Shown: piece after piece, positions 34,271-42,597 of the stretch
Position numbering within the stretch: the first letter of the stretch is position 1
Layout: each line of letters starts with the position of its first letter
From: Cronobacter muytjensii ATCC 51329
Lineage (GTDB): Bacteria > Pseudomonadota > Gammaproteobacteria > Enterobacterales > Enterobacteriaceae
Length of the DNA: 64,000 nt
Assembly (NCBI RefSeq): GCF_001277195.1
Contig: NZ_CP012268.1
Span: 4,278,001-4,342,000, forward strand
Direction: 5' to 3'
Notes under the pieces: generated by a model
Database searches by the model: none
Seen by the model: only the letters and a program-made list of their open reading frames with translations
Told to the model about the DNA's origin: nothing
Program-made: the position numbers and the translations under genes

Positions 34271-34407
34271 AAAATATTTGTTATAATCATCCCCTGCTAC
34301 GAGTTCCCGTCAGCAGGGGATACGTACCGATGAATTCCGCTTCTCCTGCCCACGCTTTTTCATAGCAATGTCACATTTTGTGCGTAATTTATACACAAGC
34401 CTTAAGG

Positions 34408-34435
34408 GAACTTGTGGATAAAATCACGGTCTGAT
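34408..34435 (+). promoter_or_regulatory. Sigma-E promoter upstream of rpoH
   Basis: GAACTT at 34408-34413 and TCTGAT at 34430-34435 with a 16-bp spacer fit the sigma-E consensus and correspond to the E. coli rpoH P3 promoter. The rest of the 261-bp gap after ftsX also has an inverted repeat, ATCCCCTGCT / AGCAGGGGAT, at 34289-34321. Confidence 0.9.
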
Positions 34436-34531
34436 AAAAGAGTGGCTGATAGTCTCGTTGCTCAACCATGCTGGCCCGTTTGTTGCCTGATGGGGACGAA
34501 CGCCAGTCCGATGTCGATTGAGAGGATTTGA

Positions 34532-35389
34532 ATGACCAAAGAAATGCAAACTTTAGCTTTAGCCCCGGTCGGTAACCTGGAGTCGTATATCCGGGCGGCC
34601 AACGCCTGGCCGATGTTATCGGCAGACGAAGAGCGGGCACTGGCTGAAAAGCTGCATTACCAGGGCGATCTGGAAGCAGCGAAAAAGCTGATCCTGTCCC
34701 ACCTGCGTTTTGTTGTTCATATCGCTCGTAACTATGCGGGCTATGGCCTGCCGCAGGCGGATCTGATTCAGGAAGGCAATATCGGCCTGATGAAAGCGGT
34801 GCGTCGCTTCAACCCGGAAGTAGGCGTGCGTCTGGTTTCCTTCGCCGTGCACTGGATCAAAGCGGAGATCCACGAATATGTGCTGCGTAACTGGCGCATC
34901 GTGAAAGTCGCTACCACTAAAGCGCAGCGTAAGCTGTTCTTTAACCTGCGTAAAACGAAGCAGCGTCTGGGCTGGTTTAACCAGGACGAAGTGGAAATGG
35001 TGGCTCGTGAGCTCGGTGTCTCCAGCAAAGATGTGCGCGAAATGGAATCGCGTATGGCCGCGCAGGATATGACGTTTGATATGTCATCAGACGATGACGC
35101 GGGCGACAGCCAGCCGATGGCCCCGGTGCTGTACCTTCAGGACAAGTCTTCCAACTTTGCTGACGGCATTGAGGATGACAACTGGGAAGAGCACGCCGCC
35201 GACAAACTGACCGACGCCATGCAGGGTCTCGACGAGCGCAGCCAGCAGATCATTCGCGCGCGCTGGCTGGACGAAGACAACAAAAGCACGCTGCAGGAGC
35301 TGGCCGATCGCTACGGCGTTTCCGCCGAGCGCGTACGTCAGCTTGAAAAAAATGCGATGAAAAAACTGCGCGCCGCGATAGAAGCCTGA
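34532..35389 (+). CDS. rpoH: RNA polymerase sigma factor RpoH (sigma-32)
   Basis: A 285-residue heat-shock sigma factor, one residue longer than in E. coli. Region 2 holds LIQEGNIGLMKAVRRFNPEVG, and the RpoH box is QRKLFFNLRK (about residues 132-141), the signature that separates it from other sigma-70 paralogues. Region 4 ends GVSAERVRQLEKNAMKKLRA. The leader and early codons (GATTGAGAGGATTTGA before ATG) keep the sequence that forms the rpoH RNA thermometer in E. coli, so translational heat induction is likely. Confidence 0.98.
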   Translation: MTKEMQTLALAPVGNLESYIRAANAWPMLSADEERALAEKLHYQGDLEAAKKLILSHLRFVVHIARNYAGYGLPQADLIQEGNIGLMKAVRRFNPEVGVRLVSFAVHWIKAEIHEYVLRNWRIVKVATTKAQRKLFFNLRKTKQRLGWFNQDEVEMVARELGVSSKDVREMESRMAAQDMTFDMSSDDDAGDSQPMAPVLYLQDKSSNFADGIEDDNWEEHAADKLTDAMQGLDERSQQIIRARWLDEDNKSTLQELADRYGVSAERVRQLEKNAMKKLRAAIEA

Positions 35390-35405
35390 GCCACGCAGCC
35401 TGATG

Positions 35406-35436
35406 ACACCCCGCCTTAAGCGGGGTGTTTTGTTTC
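35406..35436 (+). terminator. rpoH terminator
   Basis: Stem ACACCCCGC / GCGGGGTGT with a 5-base loop followed by TTTTGTTT. Confidence 0.9.
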
Positions 35437-36928
35437 AGGCGTACCGGATAAGTTGCGGGTACGCTGCCTCAATACACGCCAGCAGCGCTTTAAACGCGCC
35501 CTCCATTTTCTCTTCCGCCACGCAGGCGAAGCCCATCAGCAGACCACGCCGCCGGTTTTCCGTCAGGTAATAGCGCGAGAGCGGACGCACCAGAATATCG
35601 CGTTCGTTGGCGAGCCGGGCGATCGCCACATCGTCGGCGTCATCCGGCAGATTCAGCACCAGATGCAGCCCGGCATTATCGCTGAAATCTGACAGCGCCT
35701 GCGGGCCAAGATAGCGCGTGATAAGCGCGGTCAGGCAGGCCCGGCGACGGCCATACAGCAGCCGCATACGCCGGATATGCGCGCTGTAATGCCCCGCCTC
35801 GATAAACTCCGCCAGCGCCGCCTGGATAATCGAATGTCCGCCGCGATAGAGCTCCGCATGCGCGGTTTTCATCTCCTGCGCCAGCGCGCGCGGCAACACC
35901 ACATAGCCGATGCGCAGGCCCGGATAAAGCGTTTTGCTGAAGGTGCCGATGTAAATCACCGGCGGGTCGGCCACGAGCCCCTGTAATGCCGGGATTGGCT
36001 GGCCTGAGAAGCGAAATTCGCTGTCGTAATCGTCTTCCACAATCCAGCTGCCGGTCTGGCGCGCCAGCGTCAGCAGCCGCTGGCGGCGCTCCAGGCTCAT
36101 CACCGCCCCGAGCGGGTACTGGTGCGACGGCGTGACGAAAATCAGCCGCGGCGGCGTCTCCCGGCGCGCTGGCGGCACCATGCCCGCGCGGTCGACCATC
36201 ACCGGCGCGATATTCACCTCGTTCATCTGCAATACATGGCGGATGCCCCAGTACGACGGCTCCTCTACCCACGCCACATCGCCGTGATCGCACAGCATGC
36301 GCGCCACAAGATCGATAGCCTGGTGGATGCCTTCAGTGATCAGCACCTGGTCGGCAGTGCAGTGCACCGAGCGCGACACCCGCAAATAATCGACCAGCGC
36401 GCGTTGCAGCTCCGGTGTGCCGCCCTGACAGCTATAGGTGAGGCGCTGCGGGGTTGGACGGCGACTGAGTCGCGCCTGGATTTTACTGAAGAGCTGATGT
36501 GGAAACGCGTGGACATCCGGCACGCCAGGAATAAACGCGCCCCACTGTTTTGGGCTGGCGCTCACCTGCCCGAGCAGCGTTTTTCCGCGTGAAGAGAAGC
36601 CTGCGGGCGGTACGCGATCGTGCTCCCCTTGCGCCACCGGCGGCGCAGATAACAGGCTGTCCGGCAGCATTCCGGCGACGAATGTTCCGCTGCCAGCGCG
36701 TGACGTCACATATCCTTCCGCCAGCAATTGTTCATAAACTGTTAAAACTGTGTTTCGAGAAAGGCCGAGCTGCTGGGCAAGATCCCGGGACGCGGGCAGA
36801 CGGCTTTGCGGCGGCAGGCTACCGTCGAGAATAGTCAGGCGCAGCGCGTTATAAAGCCGCTTATGCAGGCGCTCGTCGCGTTGTTCACCGAGACGAAGTA
36901 ATAAGAGATCGGACACTAAAGAATGCAA
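35435..36928 (-). CDS. MocR/PdxR-type regulator (GntR HTH fused to aminotransferase domain)
   Basis: A 497-residue MocR-family protein. Residues about 15-80 are the GntR winged helix (QLGLSRNTVLTVYEQLLAEG, then YVTSRAGSGTFV). The remainder is a fold-I aminotransferase domain with EDDYDSEFRFSG and the PLP-binding Lys in FSKTLYPGLRIGY, so it should bind pyridoxal phosphate. It is divergent from gabT, like the GabR-gabT arrangement of other bacteria, where GABA and PLP activate the regulator. Control of gabT and the permease is inferred from position. Confidence 0.9.
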   Translation of the reverse strand: MHSLVSDLLLLRLGEQRDERLHKRLYNALRLTILDGSLPPQSRLPASRDLAQQLGLSRNTVLTVYEQLLAEGYVTSRAGSGTFVAGMLPDSLLSAPPVAQGEHDRVPPAGFSSRGKTLLGQVSASPKQWGAFIPGVPDVHAFPHQLFSKIQARLSRRPTPQRLTYSCQGGTPELQRALVDYLRVSRSVHCTADQVLITEGIHQAIDLVARMLCDHGDVAWVEEPSYWGIRHVLQMNEVNIAPVMVDRAGMVPPARRETPPRLIFVTPSHQYPLGAVMSLERRQRLLTLARQTGSWIVEDDYDSEFRFSGQPIPALQGLVADPPVIYIGTFSKTLYPGLRIGYVVLPRALAQEMKTAHAELYRGGHSIIQAALAEFIEAGHYSAHIRRMRLLYGRRRACLTALITRYLGPQALSDFSDNAGLHLVLNLPDDADDVAIARLANERDILVRPLSRYYLTENRRRGLLMGFACVAEEKMEGAFKALLACIEAAYPQLIRYA

Positions 36929-36985
36929 TTGGATCCCTCATTTATTCGAAACTGGTACTCGATTATAGGGCCATAGCCTGGGTAA

Positions 36986-37030
36986 ATAAACGTCACTGTT
37001 TCAGGTTTGTTGCTAAAAAGTGACGTTTAT
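36986..37030. promoter_or_regulatory. Inverted repeat between MocR regulator and gabT
   Basis: Perfect 11-bp inverted copies ATAAACGTCAC (36986-36996) and GTGACGTTTAT (37020-37030), 23 bases apart, end 16 bases before the gabT GTG. They are the best candidate for the MocR operator. They might also fold in the gabT leader next to the ribosome site AGGAG at 37034-37038. Confidence 0.6.
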
Positions 37031-37046
37031 CAGCAGGAGAATGCGG

Positions 37047-38312
37047 GTGAAAAATTCAGAATTGAACCAACGTCGTCAGAGCGCCACCCCACGTGGCGTC
37101 GGCGTCATGTGCGGCTTCTATGCCGAAAAAGCCGAAAACGCCACCCTGTGGGACGTGGAAGGCAACGAGATTATCGACTTCGCGGCAGGCATCGCGGTGC
37201 TGAACACCGGCCATCGCCACCCGCGCGTCGTGGAAGCCATCGAAAACCAGCTGCGCGCCTTTACCCATACGGCGTACCAGATTGTGCCCTACGAAAGTTA
37301 TGTGTCGCTGGCCGAGCGCATCAACGGACGCGCGCCCATTGACGGCCCGGCGAAAACCGCTTTCTTCACCACCGGCGCGGAAGCCGTCGAAAACGCCGTG
37401 AAAATTGCCCGCGCGTATACCCGTCGTCCTGGCCTTATCACCTTTGGCGGCGGCTTCCACGGACGCACGTTTATGACAATGGCGCTGACCGGCAAAGTCG
37501 CGCCGTACAAAATCGGCTTCGGCCCGTTCCCTGGCTCCGTGTTCCACGCGCAGTACCCGAATGAACTGCACGGCGTATCGGTGGACGACGCGATGGCGAG
37601 CCTTGAGCGCATTTTCAAAGCGGATATCGCGCCGGATCAGGTGGCGGCCATCGTGCTGGAGCCGGTTCAGGGCGAAGGCGGCTTTAACGTGGCGCCGCCC
37701 GCGTTTATGCAGGCGCTGCGCGCGCTTTGTGACGAGCACGGGATCCTGCTGATTGCCGATGAGGTGCAGACCGGTTTCGCACGCACCGGCAAGCTGTTCG
37801 CGATGGAACACTACAGCGTGAAGCCTGACCTGTTGACGATGGCGAAAAGCCTGGCGGGCGGTATGCCGCTTTCCGGCGTGGTGGGGCGAGCGGAGGTGAT
37901 GGACGCGCCCGCCCCGGGCGGCCTCGGCGGCACCTATGCGGGCAACCCGCTGGCGGTCGCGGCGGCGCATGCGGTGCTGGACGTGATTGATGAGGAAAAT
38001 CTGTGCCAGCGCGCGAACGAGCTGGGCCAGCACCTGAAAGAAGTGCTGAATCAGGCGCGTCAGCATTGCCCGGCCATCGCGGAGGTGCGCGGGCAGGGCT
38101 CAATGGTGGCCGTGGAATTCAACGATCCGCAGACCGGCAAGCCGTCGCCGTCGTTTACCCAGGACGTGCAGGCGCGCGCCCGTGAAGAGGGGCTGCTGCT
38201 GTTGAGCTGCGGCGTTTACGGCAACGTTATCCGCTTCCTGTATCCGCTGACTATTCCGGATGCGCAGTTCAGCAAAGCGCTGGCGATCCTCTCCCGCGCG
38301 CTGGGGCGGTAA
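37047..38312 (+). CDS. gabT: 4-aminobutyrate aminotransferase (GabT-like)
   Basis: A 421-residue class-III aminotransferase. It has TTGAEAVENAVKIAR (PLP phosphate site), the DEVQTGFARTG motif, and the PLP Lys in LTMAKSLAGGMPLSGV. It is a clear GabT relative that would convert GABA and 2-oxoglutarate to succinate semialdehyde and glutamate; a related omega-amino acid is possible. I use GTG at 37047 because AGGAG lies 8 bases upstream; the ATG at 37041 is too close to it. No gabD is present in the window. Confidence 0.88.
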   Translation: MKNSELNQRRQSATPRGVGVMCGFYAEKAENATLWDVEGNEIIDFAAGIAVLNTGHRHPRVVEAIENQLRAFTHTAYQIVPYESYVSLAERINGRAPIDGPAKTAFFTTGAEAVENAVKIARAYTRRPGLITFGGGFHGRTFMTMALTGKVAPYKIGFGPFPGSVFHAQYPNELHGVSVDDAMASLERIFKADIAPDQVAAIVLEPVQGEGGFNVAPPAFMQALRALCDEHGILLIADEVQTGFARTGKLFAMEHYSVKPDLLTMAKSLAGGMPLSGVVGRAEVMDAPAPGGLGGTYAGNPLAVAAAHAVLDVIDEENLCQRANELGQHLKEVLNQARQHCPAIAEVRGQGSMVAVEFNDPQTGKPSPSFTQDVQARAREEGLLLLSCGVYGNVIRFLYPLTIPDAQFSKALAILSRALGR

Positions 38313-38633
38313 CGGCGATAACGGTTTGAACGGCGGGCACGCACGGCTTACCCGCCACAGCCCGTAGGGGGGGAAGCGCAGCAACCCACCGCACAAGGCA
38401 GACAAAACCGTCCCGCAACACGAAACAGGAAATACCCCGAGGGCGCCCGCCTTATGGCCTGGCCGCCGCGCGGCAGCGGGCCATAACGGCGCGTCTTTGG
38501 GGAACCTGCGAAGGAGCGCGCTTCGGGAGGCTGACAGGCCCGAAGCTTAAATATCTCACTTGCTAACACAATAAAACACCGTGAACACAACCGCTTCCGG
38601 TGGTGATAGCCGCCGGATATTTAAGGAAGAACT
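38313..38633 (+). other. Structured 321-bp gap between gabT and the permease
   Basis: No ORF of note. It holds a REP-like palindrome at 38332-38356, then two clear hairpins: one at about 38449-38490 (TTATGGCC at 38452-38459 with GGCCATAA at 38479-38486, plus flanking GCC/GGC) and one at 38520-38546 (GCTTCGGG / CCCGAAGC). Between them GCGCG and CGCGC can also pair. It could be a structured leader of the permease mRNA or processed REP material. Confidence 0.5.
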
Positions 38634-39875
38634 ATGTCTGAAAACACAACCTCCGCTTCACTGTGGGCGGCCCGAGAGCGGGCTGCGTCATCACCGAAAT
38701 CACTGAGCTTCCTCGAAGGCGTGGCGATGATCGTTGGCACCAATATCGGCGCAGGCGTCCTCTCTATCGCCTATGCCTCAAGCAAAGCGGGCTTTATGCC
38801 GCTTCTGTTCTGGCTTGCCGTCGTCGGCGTGCTGACCACTATCACCATGCTTTATGTCGCCGAAGCGACGCTGCGCACCCGCGCGCATTTGCAGTTAAGC
38901 GGTCTCGCGGGGCGTTACGTCGGGCGCATCGGCGCCTGGCTGATGTTTGCTTCGGTATGCGTCAACAGCGTCGGCGCGCTCACCGCCTACATGACCGGCA
39001 GCGGCAAACTTCTGAGTTCGCTTATCGGCGTGTCGCCCGCCATCGGCAGCCTGATTTTCTTTATTCCGGCGGCAGGTATTCTCTGGCTCGGCCTGAAAGC
39101 CATTGGTCGCGGCGAGAAATTTATCAGCATCGGCATGGTGGTGATGATAGCGGTGCTGGTGATTGCCACGCTGCTGCATGAGTCTACTCAGATGCGCTGG
39201 CTACTGGATGGCGACTGGCGCTATATGGTGCCGGTATTTAACGTCACCGCGTTCTGCTTCGCCGCGCAATACATCGTGCCGGAAATGGCGCGCGGCTTCG
39301 CCGACAAACCAGAAAAACTGCCGAAAGCGATTATCGTCGGGATGATTATCACCTTTACGCTGCTGGCGCTGGTGCCGCTCTCGGTTATCGCGCTGAGCGG
39401 GCTTGATAACATCTCTGAAGTGGCGACCATCTCCTGGGGCCGCGCGCTGGGCGAATGGGCGTTTTTCTCGGCCAATATTTTCGCGCTCTGCGCGATGCTC
39501 ACCTCTTACTGGGGCCTGGGCGGTAGCTTTCTGACGAATATCTTCGATAAATTCCGCCTCGGCGACGACGCGCAGCCGTTCAAACGCCTCGGCGTGCTGG
39601 CGGTGGTGGCGCTGCCGCCGTTCGCGCTTGCCTACAGCGGCATGGTCTCTTTTGTGAACGCGCTCTACTTTGCAGGCGTGTTCAGCGGCGTGATCCTTTC
39701 CATTATGCCTATTCTTATTTTGCGCGGCGCGCGTCGTCATGGGGAGCTCTCGCCCCGCTGGCAGTGTACGTGGAGTACGCATCCGCTGATCCAGACGCTG
39801 ATTGTTGTGCTCTATGTGGCCAGCGCGATTTACGCGGTGCTCTCCGCCTTCGGTTATCTGCCCGCAGGCTGGTAA
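38634..39875 (+). CDS. Aromatic amino acid/GABA-type permease (HAAAP-like family)
   Basis: A 413-residue carrier with about 11 membrane segments. The N-terminal VAMIVGTNIGAGVLSIAYAS is the family hallmark of the tryptophan/tyrosine (HAAAP) group of amino-acid permeases. It lies downstream of gabT and may import the amino acid that gabT consumes; GABA or a related omega-amino acid is an inference from context only. The 321-bp structured gap suggests separate or attenuated expression. It is followed by a strong terminator. Confidence 0.85.
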   Translation: MSENTTSASLWAARERAASSPKSLSFLEGVAMIVGTNIGAGVLSIAYASSKAGFMPLLFWLAVVGVLTTITMLYVAEATLRTRAHLQLSGLAGRYVGRIGAWLMFASVCVNSVGALTAYMTGSGKLLSSLIGVSPAIGSLIFFIPAAGILWLGLKAIGRGEKFISIGMVVMIAVLVIATLLHESTQMRWLLDGDWRYMVPVFNVTAFCFAAQYIVPEMARGFADKPEKLPKAIIVGMIITFTLLALVPLSVIALSGLDNISEVATISWGRALGEWAFFSANIFALCAMLTSYWGLGGSFLTNIFDKFRLGDDAQPFKRLGVLAVVALPPFALAYSGMVSFVNALYFAGVFSGVILSIMPILILRGARRHGELSPRWQCTWSTHPLIQTLIVVLYVASAIYAVLSAFGYLPAGW

Positions 39876-39885
39876 AACCCGATAA

Positions 39886-39917
39886 CCCGCCGCGTGACAG
39901 GCGCGGCGGATGTTTTT
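39886..39917 (+). terminator. Terminator of the permease gene
   Basis: Stem CCGCCGCG / CGCGGCGG with a 7-base loop, then six T residues. Confidence 0.9.
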
Positions 39918-39985
39918 TGACCGCTCCCCGCCATAATTGACGTGAAAAATAGTGATTCCAAATTCATAAAAATGGGGTATGTTTT

Positions 39986-40000
39986 TAGCAGAGTATGCTG
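39986..40000 (+). promoter_or_regulatory. Candidate Lrp site upstream of livJ
   Basis: TAGCAGAGTATGCTG agrees with the Lrp consensus YAGHAWATTWTDCTR at 13 of 15 positions by my count. E. coli livJ is leucine- and Lrp-regulated. Confidence 0.5.
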
Positions 40001-40125
40001 CTTTTAGCCAGGCGGCAGGGCTTAAAACCATTATTAAATGCTGCGCTTACAAGCGAAGCGGAAATAAAGTAGCGAAAAACAACAACACCACAACTGCAAT
40101 GACCACAAGAATGGGGAACCTCAGG

Positions 40126-41229
40126 ATGAAAATGACGGGTAAAGCGTTACTGGCAGGCGCGATTGCGCTGGCGATGAGCAGCATGGCGATGGCGGAAGAT
40201 ATTAAAATTGCCGTGGTGGGCGCCATGTCTGGCCCGGTAGCGCAATATGGCGACCAGGAATTTACCGGCGCCGAGCAGGCCGTTGCCGATATCAACGCCA
40301 AAGGCGGCATCAAAGGCAACAAGCTGGTTATCACCAAATATGACGATGCCTGCGACCCGAAACAAGCGGTGGCGGTGGCGAACAAAGTGGTTAACGACGG
40401 CGTGAAATATGTCATCGGCCACCTCTGCTCCTCCTCCACGCAGCCAGCGTCTGATATTTATGAAGACGAAGGCATCCTGATGATCACCCCGGCCGCAACG
40501 GCGCCGGAGCTGACCGCGCGCGGCTATCAGTTAATCCTGCGCACTACCGGTCTGGATTCCGATCAGGGCCCGACTGCGGCGAAATACATTCTCGATAAAG
40601 TTAAACCTAAGAATATCGCGGTTATTCATGACAAACAGCAGTATGGCGAAGGCCTGGCCCGCGCGGTGCAGGACGGTCTGAAGAAAGGCGGCGCTAACGT
40701 GGTCTTCTTCGACGGTATTACCGCCGGTGAGAAAGATTTCTCCACGCTGGTGGCGCGCCTGAAGAAAGAAAATATCGATTTCGTGTATTACGGCGGCTAT
40801 CACCCGGAAATGGGACAGATCCTGCGCCAGGCGCGTGCGGCAGGTCTGAAAACCCAGTTTATGGGGCCGGAAGGCGTGGCGAACGTGTCACTGTCTAACA
40901 TCGCGGGCGAGTCAGCCGAAGGCATGCTGGTGACCAAGCCGAAGAACTACGATCAGGTGCCGGCGAACAAACCGATTGTGGATGCTATCAAAGCGAAGAA
41001 ACAGGATCCGAGCGGCGCGTTCGTGTGGACGACCTACGCTGCGCTGCAGTCTCTGGCCGCTGGTCTGAACCAGAGCGATGACCCGGCTGAAATTGCCAAA
41101 TATCTGAAAGCGAACGCTGTCGAAACGGTCATGGGCCCGCTCTCCTGGGATGCGAAAGGCGATCTGAAAGGGTTTGAGTTCGGCGTGTTTACCTGGCATG
41201 CCAACGGAACGGCGACCGACGCGAAATAA
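40126..41229 (+). CDS. livJ: Leu/Ile/Val-binding protein
   Basis: A 367-residue periplasmic receptor with a signal peptide ending MAMA at residue 23. The mature protein (EDIKIAVVGAMSGPVAQYGD) is almost the same as E. coli LivJ throughout, ending FEFGVFTWHANGTATDAK. It delivers branched-chain amino acids to LivHMGF. The ATG at 40126 (AGG upstream) gives the correct signal peptide; an in-frame extension to 39979 is not real. Because livK is reduced to a remnant here, LivJ is probably the only receptor for the system. Confidence 0.98.
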   Translation: MKMTGKALLAGAIALAMSSMAMAEDIKIAVVGAMSGPVAQYGDQEFTGAEQAVADINAKGGIKGNKLVITKYDDACDPKQAVAVANKVVNDGVKYVIGHLCSSSTQPASDIYEDEGILMITPAATAPELTARGYQLILRTTGLDSDQGPTAAKYILDKVKPKNIAVIHDKQQYGEGLARAVQDGLKKGGANVVFFDGITAGEKDFSTLVARLKKENIDFVYYGGYHPEMGQILRQARAAGLKTQFMGPEGVANVSLSNIAGESAEGMLVTKPKNYDQVPANKPIVDAIKAKKQDPSGAFVWTTYAALQSLAAGLNQSDDPAEIAKYLKANAVETVMGPLSWDAKGDLKGFEFGVFTWHANGTATDAK

Positions 41230-41245
41230 ACTTCTCCCCGGCGGC

Positions 41246-41399
41246 TTTCGCGCTATAGCGGCGTTGGCTGCCTTCTTCAACCCCGGCCTCTTACTGGCGT
41301 AAGCGTCCGGGGATTTCAGGGGTTACCGCCTTGTTGTAACACGAAATAGCCGGGGGAAAATCGAGAGGGCGTCTTTCGCGCTATGGCGGCGCTGGCTGC
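41246..41399. repeat. Imperfect 26-bp direct repeat downstream of livJ
   Basis: Copies at 41246-41271 and 41374-41399, beginning TTTCGCGCTAT and ending TGGCTGC, differ at two positions. Between them is a CCCCGG.../CCGGGG hairpin-like segment. The whole 233-bp gap 41230-41462 has no gene. Confidence 0.7.
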
Positions 41400-41462
41400 G
41401 GAGCGAGCAGGAGGCAGATAAGCGTAGCGTACCCACCTTTTATATCCGCAGTCAGGCCAGTC

Positions 41463-41855
41463 TCAGGCTCCTGTATGCTTCACCCAGCCATCCTGCTGTG
41501 CCGCAAAGCCCAGCGTCTGCATAAACGCGTTCATCACGTTGTAGTCTTCCACGCCGATATCCATCACCCACCAGTCCGTCATCGACGGGTTATCGCGAAT
41601 CGTCTCTTCAATCAAATAATGCCCGACGCCGCGTCGTCGTGTGACGTCCCGCACCCGCAGGGAATCCATTGCGCCTTCGGTGCCGCGCAGCGTCACGCGC
41701 ACTGCGCCCAGTAATCGTTCGTTAAAGCGCGCGGCATAGATGCGATGGTTCTCATCAAGACGTAACGAATCAGAAGGATATTCCGGCCAAATCTTTGCGA
41801 GGTCGATTTTGTCCTGTTCGCTCAGGGTATGCAGACGAAGGATAGTCAGTTTCAT
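41463..41855 (-). CDS. panM: PanD maturation factor PanM (GNAT fold)
   Basis: A 130-residue GNAT-fold protein. The acetyl-CoA loop is RDVTRRRGVGHYLIEETI and the start MKLTILRLHTLSEQDKIDLA matches E. coli PanM (YhhK). PanM binds acetyl-CoA and triggers the self-cleavage of aspartate decarboxylase PanD, which limits coenzyme A synthesis. I choose the ATG at 41855; a longer in-frame form to 41921 lacks family support. It sits between livJ and the livK position, as in E. coli. Confidence 0.94.
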   Translation of the reverse strand: MKLTILRLHTLSEQDKIDLAKIWPEYPSDSLRLDENHRIYAARFNERLLGAVRVTLRGTEGAMDSLRVRDVTRRRGVGHYLIEETIRDNPSMTDWWVMDIGVEDYNVMNAFMQTLGFAAQQDGWVKHTGA

Positions 41856-42275
41856 AAACACGCTTTCCGCCAGGGATGAATAATTGAGTTTACCCGATTT
41901 TTTCTGGCTGCTGGACGCCACCGCAAGATCTATTCGGTAGCTGATTAGTTTTTGTCTTATTCATTAGGTAGCGGGAAAGCGCGGGGAATGAAATTTAACC
42001 AGCAGATAACCCTGAATACTAGCGTTTTATCTGGCTAATAGTACCGATATTTTATGCTATTCGTTGCGCTTTTTTTTGTTTATTTCGGCCATGTTTCAGA
42101 ATATTATCTTTTCTTAATAGACTGAAAAATAGATGTTTTAATTATAGTTTCGCGAAAAACCACGCTAACTCTTTAAAGAGACAGGTAAAAATAGCGTTGT
42201 CTATTAAAACGGCAGAATATTTTTTAACCATAATAAAACTTATTAGCAACACACAACACGAACGGGGATTTGAGG
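41856..42275. other. A/T-rich control region upstream of the liv operon
   Basis: This 420-bp gap is clearly more A/T-rich than its surroundings. CAGAATATTTTTTAA at 42213-42227 matches the Lrp consensus at 13 of 15 positions by my count. It corresponds to the livK promoter region of E. coli and should drive the remnant and livHMGF. No ORF is supported. Confidence 0.55.
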
Positions 42276-42533
42276 ATGAACAGCAACGCAACGCGCTGGC
42301 TTGCGGGGATGATAGCGCTGGCGCTCTCTCAGGCGGTAAGCGCTCACGGGATCGACCGCGACCTTGCCGCTCCGGTACAAAAATTAACTCCGCATGGCGC
42401 AAATGCCGTGCCTGGGCCGCTGAACTGGGATGAAAAAAGCGATCTGAAAGGATTTGAAGCAGGTGTTTTCACGTGGCATGCCGACGGGGCGTCAACCGTT
42501 GCGAAAAACGGCCCGTCTGTGGCCGTGAAATAA
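42276..42533 (+). pseudogene. livK: livK remnant: signal peptide joined to the last part of the binding protein
   Basis: An 85-codon intact ORF in the position of livK. Residues 1-24 (MNSNATRWLAGMIALALSQA...) look like the LivK signal peptide (compare AGMIALAIS in E. coli), and from about residue 40 the text GANAVPGPLNWDEKSDLKGF, then GVFTWHADGAS and TVAK, matches the last 40 or so residues of LivK. About 280 residues of the ligand-binding domain are missing, and the frame is kept. A ribosome site GAGG is present. A short tail NGPSVAVK extends past the usual end. It cannot bind ligand as a receptor; it may be a dying gene, or a short exported peptide kept as a leader for livH. Confidence 0.85.
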
Positions 42534-42597
42534 AGCATACCCGATGTTCATCCCGCCTGTCGGCGCTTCGTCTGGCAGGTTTTAATAAGGTTACGTT

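Noticed and set aside
37056..38066. 336-codon open frame antisense to gabT
   Set aside because: Low-complexity Arg/His-rich product with no motif, fully within a conserved aminotransferase gene.
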